Of a stretch of DNA of 64,000 bases, positions 18,162 to 26,594 are shown piece after piece. Under the pieces are notes generated by a model. It ran no database searches, was not told the origin of the DNA, and saw only the letters and a list, made by a program, of their open reading frames with translations. The stretch's first letter is position 1, and every line of letters begins with the position of its first letter. This DNA is from Streptomyces sp. SLBN-118. GTDB lineage: Bacteria; Actinomycetota; Actinomycetes; Streptomycetales; Streptomycetaceae. Location of the stretch: positions 744,001-808,000 of the forward strand of contig NZ_VFNP01000002.1 in assembly GCF_006715635.1 (NCBI RefSeq), in the 5' to 3' direction. The translations under genes were made by a program, and so were the position numbers.

Positions 18162-19373
18162 TCAGGAACCGCCGGACTGCCCGACGCGCAGGCCGGATCC
18201 CACCACGCGCGCCGTGATGCCGTCGCGCTCCACGGTGATGTCCTGGAGCCGCAACTCCTTGAGTGAGTGAGGCAGTTCGAAGGAGAGCGAGAGCCGCTCC
18301 GACAGCTCCGGCGGCTTGAGGGCGAGCAGCGCCTCGACCAGACCCGGATCGATGCCCACCTTCCGCAGCAGTTGCGGATGCTCCAGCACGACATCGACGA
18401 GATTGACCTTCATCAGCCGCTCGATGAACTTCGGGGCATTGGTGAGCCGGTGGAACTCCTCCTCGCTCCGCAGTGCCCGGCGCACATACTCCTTGGGCAC
18501 TCCGAGCCGGTCCACGATCGCGGGCACCGCAAGCAGTGCCTTCAGCCGGGCGCCCTCGCTGCTGATCCGCTCGGCAGCCTCGCGGTGCAGCCGCAGGCCG
18601 GAGTGATCCGGGTCGCTGCCGGGCCGGTAGGTGGCCACCCCGGGAAGGTCGAGCTGCATACCGTCCAGAGTGGTGGTGAGGGAGCGCTCGTTGTCGCGCT
18701 GGATGTGCGCCTGCGCCCGGACTCGCAGGTCCTGGCCCGCGACGGCGAGTTCGCCGTTCACCAGGACCGCGTCCGCGCCACTGCCGGTGAACTTCACCTG
18801 TGAGGCGCCCAGTTCACGGTTCAGATCGTCGAAGGACAGCAGCACCTCGCCGTCCAGATCGCCGATGACGGCGCCCTTGATCGAGGTCGGGGCGTCTTTG
18901 ACTATGCGTACGTCCTTGGCGGTGGCCCGCACCTCGGCCAGCGAGACACGATCGGCCGAGACGTCCGGCACGGTGACATCGACCCGGTCGATTCGCCCGT
19001 CGAGCAGCTGGGTGAGGAACGGAAATCCGTGAATGTCCACGTCGGGCCTGGTGGCGAGCCCGAGGGACTGCTGGATCTTGTCCGCAGCCCTGCTCTGCGC
19101 GTAGTACTCCGCGAGCCGGTCGGCGAGCAGCAGACACAAGGTGCACAGCACGGCCGCGGCGGCCAGCTTCACCACCGCGGGCAGGGCCCCGAACCGGCTC
19201 CTGCCACGGTGGTTGGGCGGTGTCCAGTCGTCGTCGTCCGGGTCGCAGGTGAGCCCGAGCTCCAGTGGGTCCTTCGGGTCGTAGACGCTGAAGTCGGGCT
19301 CGGGATCATCCAGTTGAGCGAGTTCTTCGTACGGATTGCGTGGATGCGCTGATATGCGTGTGGGGGGTCGCAT
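18162..19373 (-). CDS. DUF2993 (LmeA-like) membrane-anchored lipid-binding protein
   Basis: 403 aa. An acidic cytoplasmic N-terminus of about 65 residues (ELAQLDDPEPDFSVYDPKDP) is followed by one membrane helix (LPAVVKLAAAAVLCTLCLLL) and an extracytoplasmic DUF2993 domain (ADKIQQSLGLATRPDVDIHG, FPFLTQLLDGRIDRVDVTV, VSLAEVRATAKDVRIV). In mycobacteria the family member LmeA binds phospholipid and supports mannan assembly in the envelope; the same role here is only suggested. The C-terminal about 60 residues end in beta-rich sequence. Start chosen with GATGAGG upstream. It is monocistronic on its strand. Confidence 0.85.
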   Translation of the reverse strand: MRPPTRISAHPRNPYEELAQLDDPEPDFSVYDPKDPLELGLTCDPDDDDWTPPNHRGRSRFGALPAVVKLAAAAVLCTLCLLLADRLAEYYAQSRAADKIQQSLGLATRPDVDIHGFPFLTQLLDGRIDRVDVTVPDVSADRVSLAEVRATAKDVRIVKDAPTSIKGAVIGDLDGEVLLSFDDLNRELGASQVKFTGSGADAVLVNGELAVAGQDLRVRAQAHIQRDNERSLTTTLDGMQLDLPGVATYRPGSDPDHSGLRLHREAAERISSEGARLKALLAVPAIVDRLGVPKEYVRRALRSEEEFHRLTNAPKFIERLMKVNLVDVVLEHPQLLRKVGIDPGLVEALLALKPPELSERLSLSFELPHSLKELRLQDITVERDGITARVVGSGLRVGQSGGS

Positions 19374-19522
19374 CGCCTCATCCCACCACGCGGGCCACCC
19401 TCGAACGCAAGTCCTACTACCGATGGGTAAAGATTTGAGCCAAAGATCGGCGACTCTGCGGCGGTGACGTCGTGGCGCGCGTCACCCCGCCTGCCGCGCC
19501 GCGGGCTCATTAGGCTGAGGAA

Positions 19523-20134
19523 ATGGTCACGTCGCACGTCCTCACATGGGAAGTCACCGCGAGTCAGGGTTACGAGACCTCATGGATCGAGTTCCGTGGC
19601 TCAGCACTCCAGGCCCGCGGACGCGCGGTCGGAACTCGGCCGGATGTCTACTGGATCTCGTACGACCTCGACACCGGCGAGGATTTCGTGACCCGAGAGC
19701 TTCATGTTCGCGCCGCGACCGCCCACGGTTCGCACGAACTGCGGCTGCTGCACGACGGCTCCGGGCGGTGGACCGCCGGCGGAAAGCACCTTCCCGAGGT
19801 CGACGGCGCGCTCGACTGCGATCTGGGACTGTGTCCCCTCACCAACACCATGCCTGTGCTGCGGCACGGGCTCCACCGGACGCCGGGCGAGCGGACGTTC
19901 TTGACGGCCTGGGTATCGGTGCCCGATCTGAGCGTGCGCGCCTCCCGGCAGACCTACACCCATCTCGGGCGCAGCGAGACCGGTGCGCTCGTCCGCTTTG
20001 CGTCGGGCGACTTCCGCAGCAATGTGGAGTTCGACGCGGAAGGGCTCGTGATCGACTATCCGGGTCTGGCCCACCGCATGTCGGCAAGCGCCGGGGCACG
20101 ACCGCGTGACCCGCGGCACGACGAGGCGGAGTGA
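19523..20134 (+). CDS. Putative glycolipid-binding family protein (DUF1089-like)
   Basis: 203 aa. The sequence TWEVTASQGYETSWIEFRGS, WISYDLDTGEDFVTRELHVR and LDCDLGLCPLTNTMPVLRHG match the 'putative glycolipid-binding' family, known in mycobacteria and other actinobacteria; its biochemistry is not well defined. No signal peptide, so it is cytosolic. The last about 20 residues are polar and probably disordered. TAGGCT lies 7 bases before the ATG and no ribosome site is obvious, so the mRNA may be leaderless. It leads a three-gene operon with GH4 and GH38 glycosidases, 13 bases ahead of the former, so a role in glycoside handling is plausible. Confidence 0.7.
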   Translation: MVTSHVLTWEVTASQGYETSWIEFRGSALQARGRAVGTRPDVYWISYDLDTGEDFVTRELHVRAATAHGSHELRLLHDGSGRWTAGGKHLPEVDGALDCDLGLCPLTNTMPVLRHGLHRTPGERTFLTAWVSVPDLSVRASRQTYTHLGRSETGALVRFASGDFRSNVEFDAEGLVIDYPGLAHRMSASAGARPRDPRHDEAE

Positions 20135-20147
20135 AGGTGGCTGAGGT

Positions 20148-21488
20148 ATGAGGCTCACGATCCTCGGCGGCGGGGGCTTCCGGCAGCCGCTCGTGTACGG
20201 CGCCCTGCTCGCCGACCACGCTGAGGGCCGGATCACCCGGGTCGTCCTGCACGACGTGGACGCCGCTCGGCTGACCGCGATCGCACGGGTCCTCGCCGAC
20301 CAGGCAGAAGGAGTGGCGGACGCGCCGCGGGTCACCGTCACCACCGACCTCGACGACGCGCTGCGCGGCGCGGACTTCGTCTTCTCCGCCATCCGCGTCG
20401 GCGGCCTGGCGGGCCGCGCCGCGGACGAGCGGATCGCCCTGGCCGAGGACGTCCTCGGCCAGGAGACGGTCGGCGCGGGCGGCATCGCGTACGGACTGCG
20501 CACCGTCCCGGTCGCCGTCGACATCGCACGGCGGGTTGCCCGGCTCGCCCCCGACGCATGGGTCATCAACTTCACCAACCCGGCCGGTCTTGTCACCGAG
20601 GCCATGGCCCGCCACCTCGGCGACCGCGTCATCGGTATCTGCGACTCGCCGGTGGGACTCGGCCGCCGGGTCGCCCATGCCCTGGGCGCGGATCCCGCAA
20701 CGGTCTCCCTCGACTACGCCGGCCTCAACCATCTGGGCTGGCTGCGCGGCCTGCGCGTGGACGGACGCGACGAGCTCCCCCGGCTGCTCGCCGACCCGGA
20801 GCTGCTCGGCTCCTTCGAGGAGGGCAGGCTCTTCGGCGCGGACTGGCTCCAGTCGCTGGGCGCGATCCCCAACGAATATCTGCACTACTACTACTTCAAC
20901 CGCGAGGCGGTACGCGCCTGTCAACAGGCCGATCAGACCCGGGGCGCCTTCCTCCAGGAGCAACAGGCCACGTTCTACGCCAAGATGGAGCGGCCCGACA
21001 CCCCGGCCCTCGCCGCCTGGGACCGCACCCGCGCCGAGCGCGAAGCCACCTATATGGCACACAACCGCGAGGCCGCGGGTGCGGGTGAGCGCGACGCAGC
21101 CGACCTGGAGTCCGGCGGTTACGAAAAGGTCGCCCTCGCCCTGATGCGGGCCATCGCCCACGACCAGCGGACCACGCTCATTCTCAATGTCCGCAACCGC
21201 ACCACCCTTGCGGTGCTGGACGAGTCGGCGGTGGTCGAGGTGCCGTGCTCCGTCGACGCGCACGGCGCGCATCCCCTCCCCGTCTCCCCGCTGCCGCTCC
21301 ACGCAACCGGTCTGGTCTGCGCCGTCAAGGCCGTCGAACGCGAAGTGCTGGCCGCGGCCGACAGCGGTTCGCGCGCGACCGCGGTGAAGGCGTTCGCCCT
21401 GCATCCCCTGGTCGATTCCGTGGCCGTGGCCCGCCGGCTCGTCGACGGCTACACCAGCGTCCACCCCGCGCTCTCGTATCTGAGATAG
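20148..21488 (+). CDS. Glycoside hydrolase family 4 enzyme (6-phospho-glucosidase type)
   Basis: 446 aa. NAD site ILGGGGFRQPLVYGALLADH at the N-terminus, then WVINFTNPAGLVTEAMARHL, the metal-site motif GICDSPVGLGRR, and YAGLNHLGWLRGL are the family hallmarks. GH4 enzymes use NAD+ and Mn2+ in a redox-elimination mechanism. The CDSP motif resembles the CDMP of 6-phospho-alpha-glucosidases more than the CNVP of 6-phospho-beta-glucosidases, so the anomeric preference is open. It is ten bases upstream of the alpha-mannosidase gene and surely co-transcribed with it. A phosphorylated disaccharide would require a PTS, which is not in the window. Confidence 0.88.
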   Translation: MRLTILGGGGFRQPLVYGALLADHAEGRITRVVLHDVDAARLTAIARVLADQAEGVADAPRVTVTTDLDDALRGADFVFSAIRVGGLAGRAADERIALAEDVLGQETVGAGGIAYGLRTVPVAVDIARRVARLAPDAWVINFTNPAGLVTEAMARHLGDRVIGICDSPVGLGRRVAHALGADPATVSLDYAGLNHLGWLRGLRVDGRDELPRLLADPELLGSFEEGRLFGADWLQSLGAIPNEYLHYYYFNREAVRACQQADQTRGAFLQEQQATFYAKMERPDTPALAAWDRTRAEREATYMAHNREAAGAGERDAADLESGGYEKVALALMRAIAHDQRTTLILNVRNRTTLAVLDESAVVEVPCSVDAHGAHPLPVSPLPLHATGLVCAVKAVEREVLAAADSGSRATAVKAFALHPLVDSVAVARRLVDGYTSVHPALSYLR

Positions 21489-21498
21489 GAGCCCGCCC

Positions 21499-24400
21499 AT
21501 GCACGACGAACGCCGCCGCATCGAGGAGCGCGTCGCACGCATCCTGGAGCAGCGCATTCAGCCCGCCGTCCACGCCGCGACGCTCCCCCTCTCCGTCGCG
21601 GCCTGGGAAGCGCCGGACGAGCCGGTGTCGTTCGCCGAGGCGGCGTCCCGGACGTACGAGCCCTTCGCCATGGGCACCCGGTGGGGGCCGCCGTGGGGCA
21701 CGACCTGGTTCCGGGTCCGCGGCGAGGTCCCCGCCGAGTGGGCGGGGCGCCGCGTCGAGACCGTCTTCGACCTCGGCTTCGTCGACGACCGGCCCGGTAC
21801 CCAGGCCGAGGCCCTGGTGCACACCCTGGACGGCAGCCCGCTCAAGGCCGTCAACCCGCAGAACCAGTACGTACCCCTCGCCCGTCCGGCGGCGGGCGGC
21901 GAGCGGGTGGACTATCTCATCGAGGCCGCGTCCAACCCCGACATCCTCGCCGACGGCTTCGTCCCGACTCCTCTCGGCGACAGGGCGACGGCGGGCCGCG
22001 AGCCGCTGTACACCTTCTCCCGCGCCGATCTCGCCGTACTGGACGAGGAGGTGTGGCACCTCGGTCTCGACATCTCGGTACTGCGCGAACTGATGCTGGA
22101 GCTCGGTGAGCACGAGCCGCGACGGCACGAGATCATGCACGCACTCGATCATGCGCTCGACGCCCTCGACCTGGACGACATCTCCGGCACCGCGTCGGGT
22201 GTGCGGAGGCTTCTGCGGCCTGTGCTCGCCCGCCCCGCGCACGCGAGTGCGCACCTCGTGTCGGCGGTCGGCCACGCCCATATCGACACCGCCTGGCTCT
22301 GGCCGATCCGCGAGACCAAGCGCAAGACCGCGCGCACGTTCTCGAACGTGACTGCGCTCGCCGAGGAGTACGAGGAGTTCGTCTTCGCCTGCTCGCAGGC
22401 ACAGCAGTACGCGTGGGTCCGCGACACGTACCCCAAGGTGTGGGAGCGCATCAAGAAGGCCGTCGCGGACGGTCAGTGGGCCCCGGTCGGCGGTATGTGG
22501 GTGGAGTCCGACGGCAACCTGCCCGGCGGCGAGGCCGTGGCCCGCCAGCTCATCCACGGCAAGCGCTTCTTCATCGAGCAGTTCGGCATCGAGACGAAGG
22601 GCATCTGGCTGCCGGACTCCTTCGGCTACAACGCGGCCTATCCGCAGCTGGCGAAACTGGCGGGCAACGAGTGGTTCCTCACCCAGAAGCTGTCCTGGAA
22701 CCAGACCAACAAGCTGCCCCACCACTCCTTCTGGTGGGAGGGCATCGACGGCTCGAGGATCTTCACCCACTTCCCGCCGGTGGACACGTACAACGCGGTC
22801 TTCTCCGGCAGGGAAATGGCCCACGCGGTCCGCAACTACCAGGACAAGGGCCGCGGTACGCGCTCGCTCGCGCCGTTCGGGCACGGCGACGGCGGTGGCG
22901 GACCCACCCGCGAGATGATGGAGCGCGCCCGCCGGCTGGCCGACCTCGAAGGCTCCGCCAAGGTCAGGGTCGAGCACCCGGACGCGTTCTTCGCCGCGGC
23001 CCGGGAGGAGATCCCGGCCGACCAGGTCTGGTCGGGCGAGCTCTATCTGGAACTGCACCGCGCCACGTACACCTCGCAGGCCCGCACCAAGCAGGGCAAC
23101 CGCCGCAGCGAACACCGGCTGCGGGAGGCCGAGTTGTGGGCGACTGCGGCAACGTTGCACGCCCCGGGCCACGCCTATCCGTACGAGCAGCTGGACCGGC
23201 TGTGGAAGACGGTGCTGCTGCACCAGTTCCACGACATCCTGCCGGGTTCGTCGATCGCCTGGGTGCACCGGGAGGCGGAGGCGGAGTACGGGCGGGTGGC
23301 GCGGGAGGTGGAGGCGCTGACGTCCCGGGCGCTGGCCGCCCTCGGAGGGGCCACCCCGTATGTCTTCAACACCAGTCCGCGCGCCCGGGCCGAGGTGGTC
23401 ACGGGTCCGGACGGAGCCGCCGTCTACACCGAGGTCCCCGCCGGCGGCAGCGCCCCGCTCGGCACCGGGACCGCCCCTCAGCCCGTCTCGGTGGCGGACG
23501 GTGTCCTCGACAACGGCCTGGTACGCGTGGAGTTCGCCGAAGACGGCACCCTCGCCTCCGTACGCGATCTCGTCGCCGGCCGCGAAGTCCTCGCCGCGCC
23601 CGGCAATCTGCTGCGGCTGCACAGTGACCTGCCCAACTACTGGGACGCCTGGGACATCGACAAGCACTACAAGAACCGCTGTACCGATCTGCTCGATGCC
23701 GAGTCGGTCACGGTCGTCGAGAGCGGCCCGCTCGTCGGCGCGGTACGGATCGAGCGGGCCTTCGGCAAGGGCTCACGCATCGTCCAGAGGGTCACGGTCA
23801 GGGCCGGCAGCCGCCGTATCGACGTGGAGACCGAGATCGACTGGCACGAGACCGAGAAGATCGTCAAGGCCGCCTTTCCGGTCGATGTCCGCGCCGAACG
23901 GTCCACGGCGGAGATCCAGTTCGGCCATGTCCACCGGCCCACCCACACCAACACCAGCTGGGAAGCGGCCCGTTTCGAGGTGTACGGGCACCGCTGGGTG
24001 CATGTCGGCGAGCCGGGCTACGGCGTCGCGGTCATCAATGACTCCACGTACGGACACGACGTCGCCCGCACCACCCGCGAGGACGGCGGGACGACCACCA
24101 CGGTCAGCCTCAGTCTGGTCCGGGCGCCCCGCGTCCCGGACCCCGAGGCCGACCGGGGCATGCACCGCTTCACCTACGCACTTCTGCCGGGCGCCACGGT
24201 GGAGGACGCGATCGCGGAGGGGTACGCCCTCAATCTGCCGCTGCGCGTGGCGGACGCGGACCGGAGCATCGAGCCGCTGGTGAGCAGCGACAACCCGGCC
24301 GTGACGGTCGAGGCGGTGAAACTCGCGGACGACCGCTCTGGCGATGTGGTCGTGCGGCTCTACGAGTCCCACGGCGGCCGGGCGCACGCGACCCTGCGGG

Positions 24401-24546
24401 CCGGCTTCCCGCTGACCGGGGCGCGGATCACGGATCTGCTGGAACGTCCGCTGCCGGACGAGCCGTTGACCGTCGGGGACGACGGCGGGGTGGCGCTGAC
24501 GCTGCGGCCCTTCCAGATCCTGACGTTGCGGCTGAAGCGGGGCTAG
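21499..24546 (+). CDS. Alpha-mannosidase, glycoside hydrolase family 38
   Basis: 1015 aa, normal for bacterial GH38. SAVGHAHIDTAWLWPIRETK (about residue 255) carries the zinc-binding His and Asp, and GIWLPDSFGYNAAYPQLAKL (about residue 370) the nucleophile Asp. HSFWWEGIDGSRIFTHFPPV and the later HQFHDILPGSSIAWVH complete the active site. The C-terminal half is the beta-sandwich region (VRVEFAEDGTLASVRDLV). No signal peptide, so it acts in the cytosol on imported mannosides or host-type glycans. Its stop shares the palindrome CTAG with the convergent monooxygenase gene. Confidence 0.93.
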   Translation: MHDERRRIEERVARILEQRIQPAVHAATLPLSVAAWEAPDEPVSFAEAASRTYEPFAMGTRWGPPWGTTWFRVRGEVPAEWAGRRVETVFDLGFVDDRPGTQAEALVHTLDGSPLKAVNPQNQYVPLARPAAGGERVDYLIEAASNPDILADGFVPTPLGDRATAGREPLYTFSRADLAVLDEEVWHLGLDISVLRELMLELGEHEPRRHEIMHALDHALDALDLDDISGTASGVRRLLRPVLARPAHASAHLVSAVGHAHIDTAWLWPIRETKRKTARTFSNVTALAEEYEEFVFACSQAQQYAWVRDTYPKVWERIKKAVADGQWAPVGGMWVESDGNLPGGEAVARQLIHGKRFFIEQFGIETKGIWLPDSFGYNAAYPQLAKLAGNEWFLTQKLSWNQTNKLPHHSFWWEGIDGSRIFTHFPPVDTYNAVFSGREMAHAVRNYQDKGRGTRSLAPFGHGDGGGGPTREMMERARRLADLEGSAKVRVEHPDAFFAAAREEIPADQVWSGELYLELHRATYTSQARTKQGNRRSEHRLREAELWATAATLHAPGHAYPYEQLDRLWKTVLLHQFHDILPGSSIAWVHREAEAEYGRVAREVEALTSRALAALGGATPYVFNTSPRARAEVVTGPDGAAVYTEVPAGGSAPLGTGTAPQPVSVADGVLDNGLVRVEFAEDGTLASVRDLVAGREVLAAPGNLLRLHSDLPNYWDAWDIDKHYKNRCTDLLDAESVTVVESGPLVGAVRIERAFGKGSRIVQRVTVRAGSRRIDVETEIDWHETEKIVKAAFPVDVRAERSTAEIQFGHVHRPTHTNTSWEAARFEVYGHRWVHVGEPGYGVAVINDSTYGHDVARTTREDGGTTTTVSLSLVRAPRVPDPEADRGMHRFTYALLPGATVEDAIAEGYALNLPLRVADADRSIEPLVSSDNPAVTVEAVKLADDRSGDVVVRLYESHGGRAHATLRAGFPLTGARITDLLERPLPDEPLTVGDDGGVALTLRPFQILTLRLKRG

Positions 24547-25481
24547 CGCGCGGCTCGGCGCCTGAGGACCACGGACAGGACCACGGCGAACAGCGCCAGC
24601 ACGGACGCCGCCCCGCCGACGATCACGGCCGAGTCGTTCTCCCGTTCCGCCGCGGCCGTCGCGGAACGGCCCACGGGCTCGGCGGGCGGCTGGACGGCCT
24701 GCTGCCCGCCCACGGGGACGCCGGTCGGTGATGCCTCGCCGGTCGGGGGCCGGCTCGGCGGCAGCGTGGCCGGTGATGTGTCGGCGGGCGGGGCCACGCT
24801 CGGCTCCGGACCGCCCTGCGCGCTGTCGTCCGGCTCCTCCGGGTCGGCCATCACCACGTCCGAGCACGAGTAGTACGTGTCCGGAGTGCTGGAGTTCCGC
24901 CAGATCGTGTACAGAACGTGACGGCCGGTGAGCCCGTCCGGGAGCCTGCCGGAAATCCGGTAGGAACCGCCCCGAAGCTCCGGGTCGGTGGCCTTCGCGA
25001 ATGGCACGGACTGCAGGTCGTCCCAGGTCAGCGGCTGGGCGGGATCGTAGCTCTGCTTGGTGAGATACAGGCTGAAGGTTCCCTCGTGCGGAATGGTCGA
25101 CCGATAGGTGAGCGTGAACGCCGATCCGGCCGTCAGGGGCGTCGCCGGCCAGTCCGTACGAGGGAGGTCCAGGCCTTTGAACGCGTCAAGGCCCGCGCTG
25201 CACAGCTGTCCGTCCGGAATGAACTGCCGGTCTCTGCCGCGGACACCGGCGACGCGGAGGTTGTCCCAGTCCTCGAACGCCGATCCGCCATTGACGGCGA
25301 TGGCGGCACGGCAGGCCGCCGACGCCCGCTGCACGCCCTGGGAGCTGCATGCGGCGACCCGGCTGACGGGATCGGTCGGCGCACCGTGCGCCTGGGCGGC
25401 GCCTGCGGTCGCGACGGTGAGGACGAATGGCACGACGCCGACGAGCGCGGCGGCAGCGGCAGTGCGACGATGGTCAATCAT
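24543..25481 (-). CDS. Secreted, membrane-anchored lytic polysaccharide monooxygenase (AA10)
   Basis: 312 aa from ATG 25481; an ATG nine bases upstream is too close to the AGGAGG site. A signal peptide (MIDHRRTAAAAALVGVVPFV onward) ends in AQA, exposing the N-terminal His of HGAPTDPVSRVAACSSQG, the first ligand of the copper histidine brace; the second is in STIPHEGTFSLYLTKQSYDP. DTYYSCSDVVM closes the chitin-binding-type domain at about residue 210. A Pro/Ser-rich linker follows, then a C-terminal helix (SAVIVGGAASVLALFAVVLS) and RRRAAR, so the enzyme is tethered to the membrane. Such enzymes cut chitin or other envelope glycans oxidatively; tethered forms may act in hyphal growth rather than feeding. 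Confidence 0.9.
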   Translation of the reverse strand: MIDHRRTAAAAALVGVVPFVLTVATAGAAQAHGAPTDPVSRVAACSSQGVQRASAACRAAIAVNGGSAFEDWDNLRVAGVRGRDRQFIPDGQLCSAGLDAFKGLDLPRTDWPATPLTAGSAFTLTYRSTIPHEGTFSLYLTKQSYDPAQPLTWDDLQSVPFAKATDPELRGGSYRISGRLPDGLTGRHVLYTIWRNSSTPDTYYSCSDVVMADPEEPDDSAQGGPEPSVAPPADTSPATLPPSRPPTGEASPTGVPVGGQQAVQPPAEPVGRSATAAAERENDSAVIVGGAASVLALFAVVLSVVLRRRAAR

Positions 25482-25698
25482 CCGCGGCATACCTCCTGGG
25501 TGGGCGGGGTGGCCTGCCGTGTAGTACGACGTCGCCCGGCGTAGCGTTCACTACGAGCCACAAACCGAGTGGAACGGCAGAAGATCCGTAGAACCGCGCA
25601 GGTGGCCGGTTCCAGCCCCGCGCCCTACCAGCCCACACCGGACGTCGGATAGACGTTCCTGGGCGCAGGGCTGATCCACAACAGCGGAGGTTTGCCGC

Positions 25699-26526
25699 AT
25701 GAACCGAGGACGGACGAGCACCACCACACCCGGCAAGAGCCGCTTCGACGACATCTACAACCAGCCGGATCCGCGCGCCTACTTCGGCCGGCTCGCGCCG
25801 CTGGAGTACGAGATACCTCACCATGGCCAGAACGTGTTCCGCAGGGCCCGGGCCGACCGGGCCGCGGCGGGGGACACCGGCCCCGTCACGGTCCTCGATC
25901 TGTGCTGCTCGTACGGCATCAACGCGGCGCTCCTCAACCACGACCTCACGCTCACCGAGCTGTACGCGCACTACACGAACCCCGAGGCGCAATCCCTCAC
26001 CACCGCGGAACTCATCGATCTGGACAAGGAGTTCTACGCCTCGCGACGCCGCGAGGACGCAACTCCTGCGATCGGTCTCGACTCCGCGGACCAGGCAGTG
26101 CGCTATGCCCTGGCCGTCGGCCTGCTCGACGAGGGCTACGCCGAGAACCTGGAGCAGCAGGCACCCAGTTCCCGGCTGAGGCGTGCCGTCGCGGGCACCG
26201 GACTGATCACGGTCACCGGAGGCATCGGGTACATTACCCGTCGCACCTTCGAAGCGCTCCTGGAGTGTGCCGAGGTCCCGCTCTGGGTCACCGCATTCGT
26301 CCTGCGGACGGTCGACTACGAGCCGGTGATCGCCGCTCTGGCCGATTTCGGCCTGGTCAGCGAGACCGACCCGGCGCAGACCTATCCGCAGCGGCTGTTC
26401 ACCGGTCCGGCGGAACAGCGCAATGCCGTCGAGCAGACCCGGCTGGCGGGTTACGACCCGGCCGGTCTGGAGACCGAAGGCCGCTACTACACGCGGCTGT
26501 ACCAGTCCCGCCCCCGCGCTGCCTGA
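25699..26526 (+). CDS. Class I SAM-dependent methyltransferase-like protein with altered motif I
   Basis: 275 aa. GGAGG at 25686-25690 gives ideal spacing to the ATG. Motif I reads TVLDLCCSYGINAALLNHDL, in place of the usual DxGxGxG, and is preceded by a conserved-looking entry (RFDDIYNQPDPRAYFGRLAP). The middle has GTGLITVTGGIGYITRRTFE and the end GYDPAGLETEGRYYTRLYQS. The overall layout suggests a methyltransferase fold, but the glycine loop is unusual and the substrate unknown. It is monocistronic, 68 bases upstream of the FHA transporter gene. Confidence 0.65.
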   Translation: MNRGRTSTTTPGKSRFDDIYNQPDPRAYFGRLAPLEYEIPHHGQNVFRRARADRAAAGDTGPVTVLDLCCSYGINAALLNHDLTLTELYAHYTNPEAQSLTTAELIDLDKEFYASRRREDATPAIGLDSADQAVRYALAVGLLDEGYAENLEQQAPSSRLRRAVAGTGLITVTGGIGYITRRTFEALLECAEVPLWVTAFVLRTVDYEPVIAALADFGLVSETDPAQTYPQRLFTGPAEQRNAVEQTRLAGYDPAGLETEGRYYTRLYQSRPRAA

Positions 26527-26594
26527 CCGGGCGCAGATCGGGGGCGAGGGATCCCGGGCGGGCGCATATGTGGACCAATCGTTAGAATTCGACC

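Noticed and set aside
21325..23667. 780-codon minus-strand frame opposite the alpha-mannosidase gene
   Set aside because: The plus strand carries unambiguous GH38 motifs; the minus frame has no recognisable domain.
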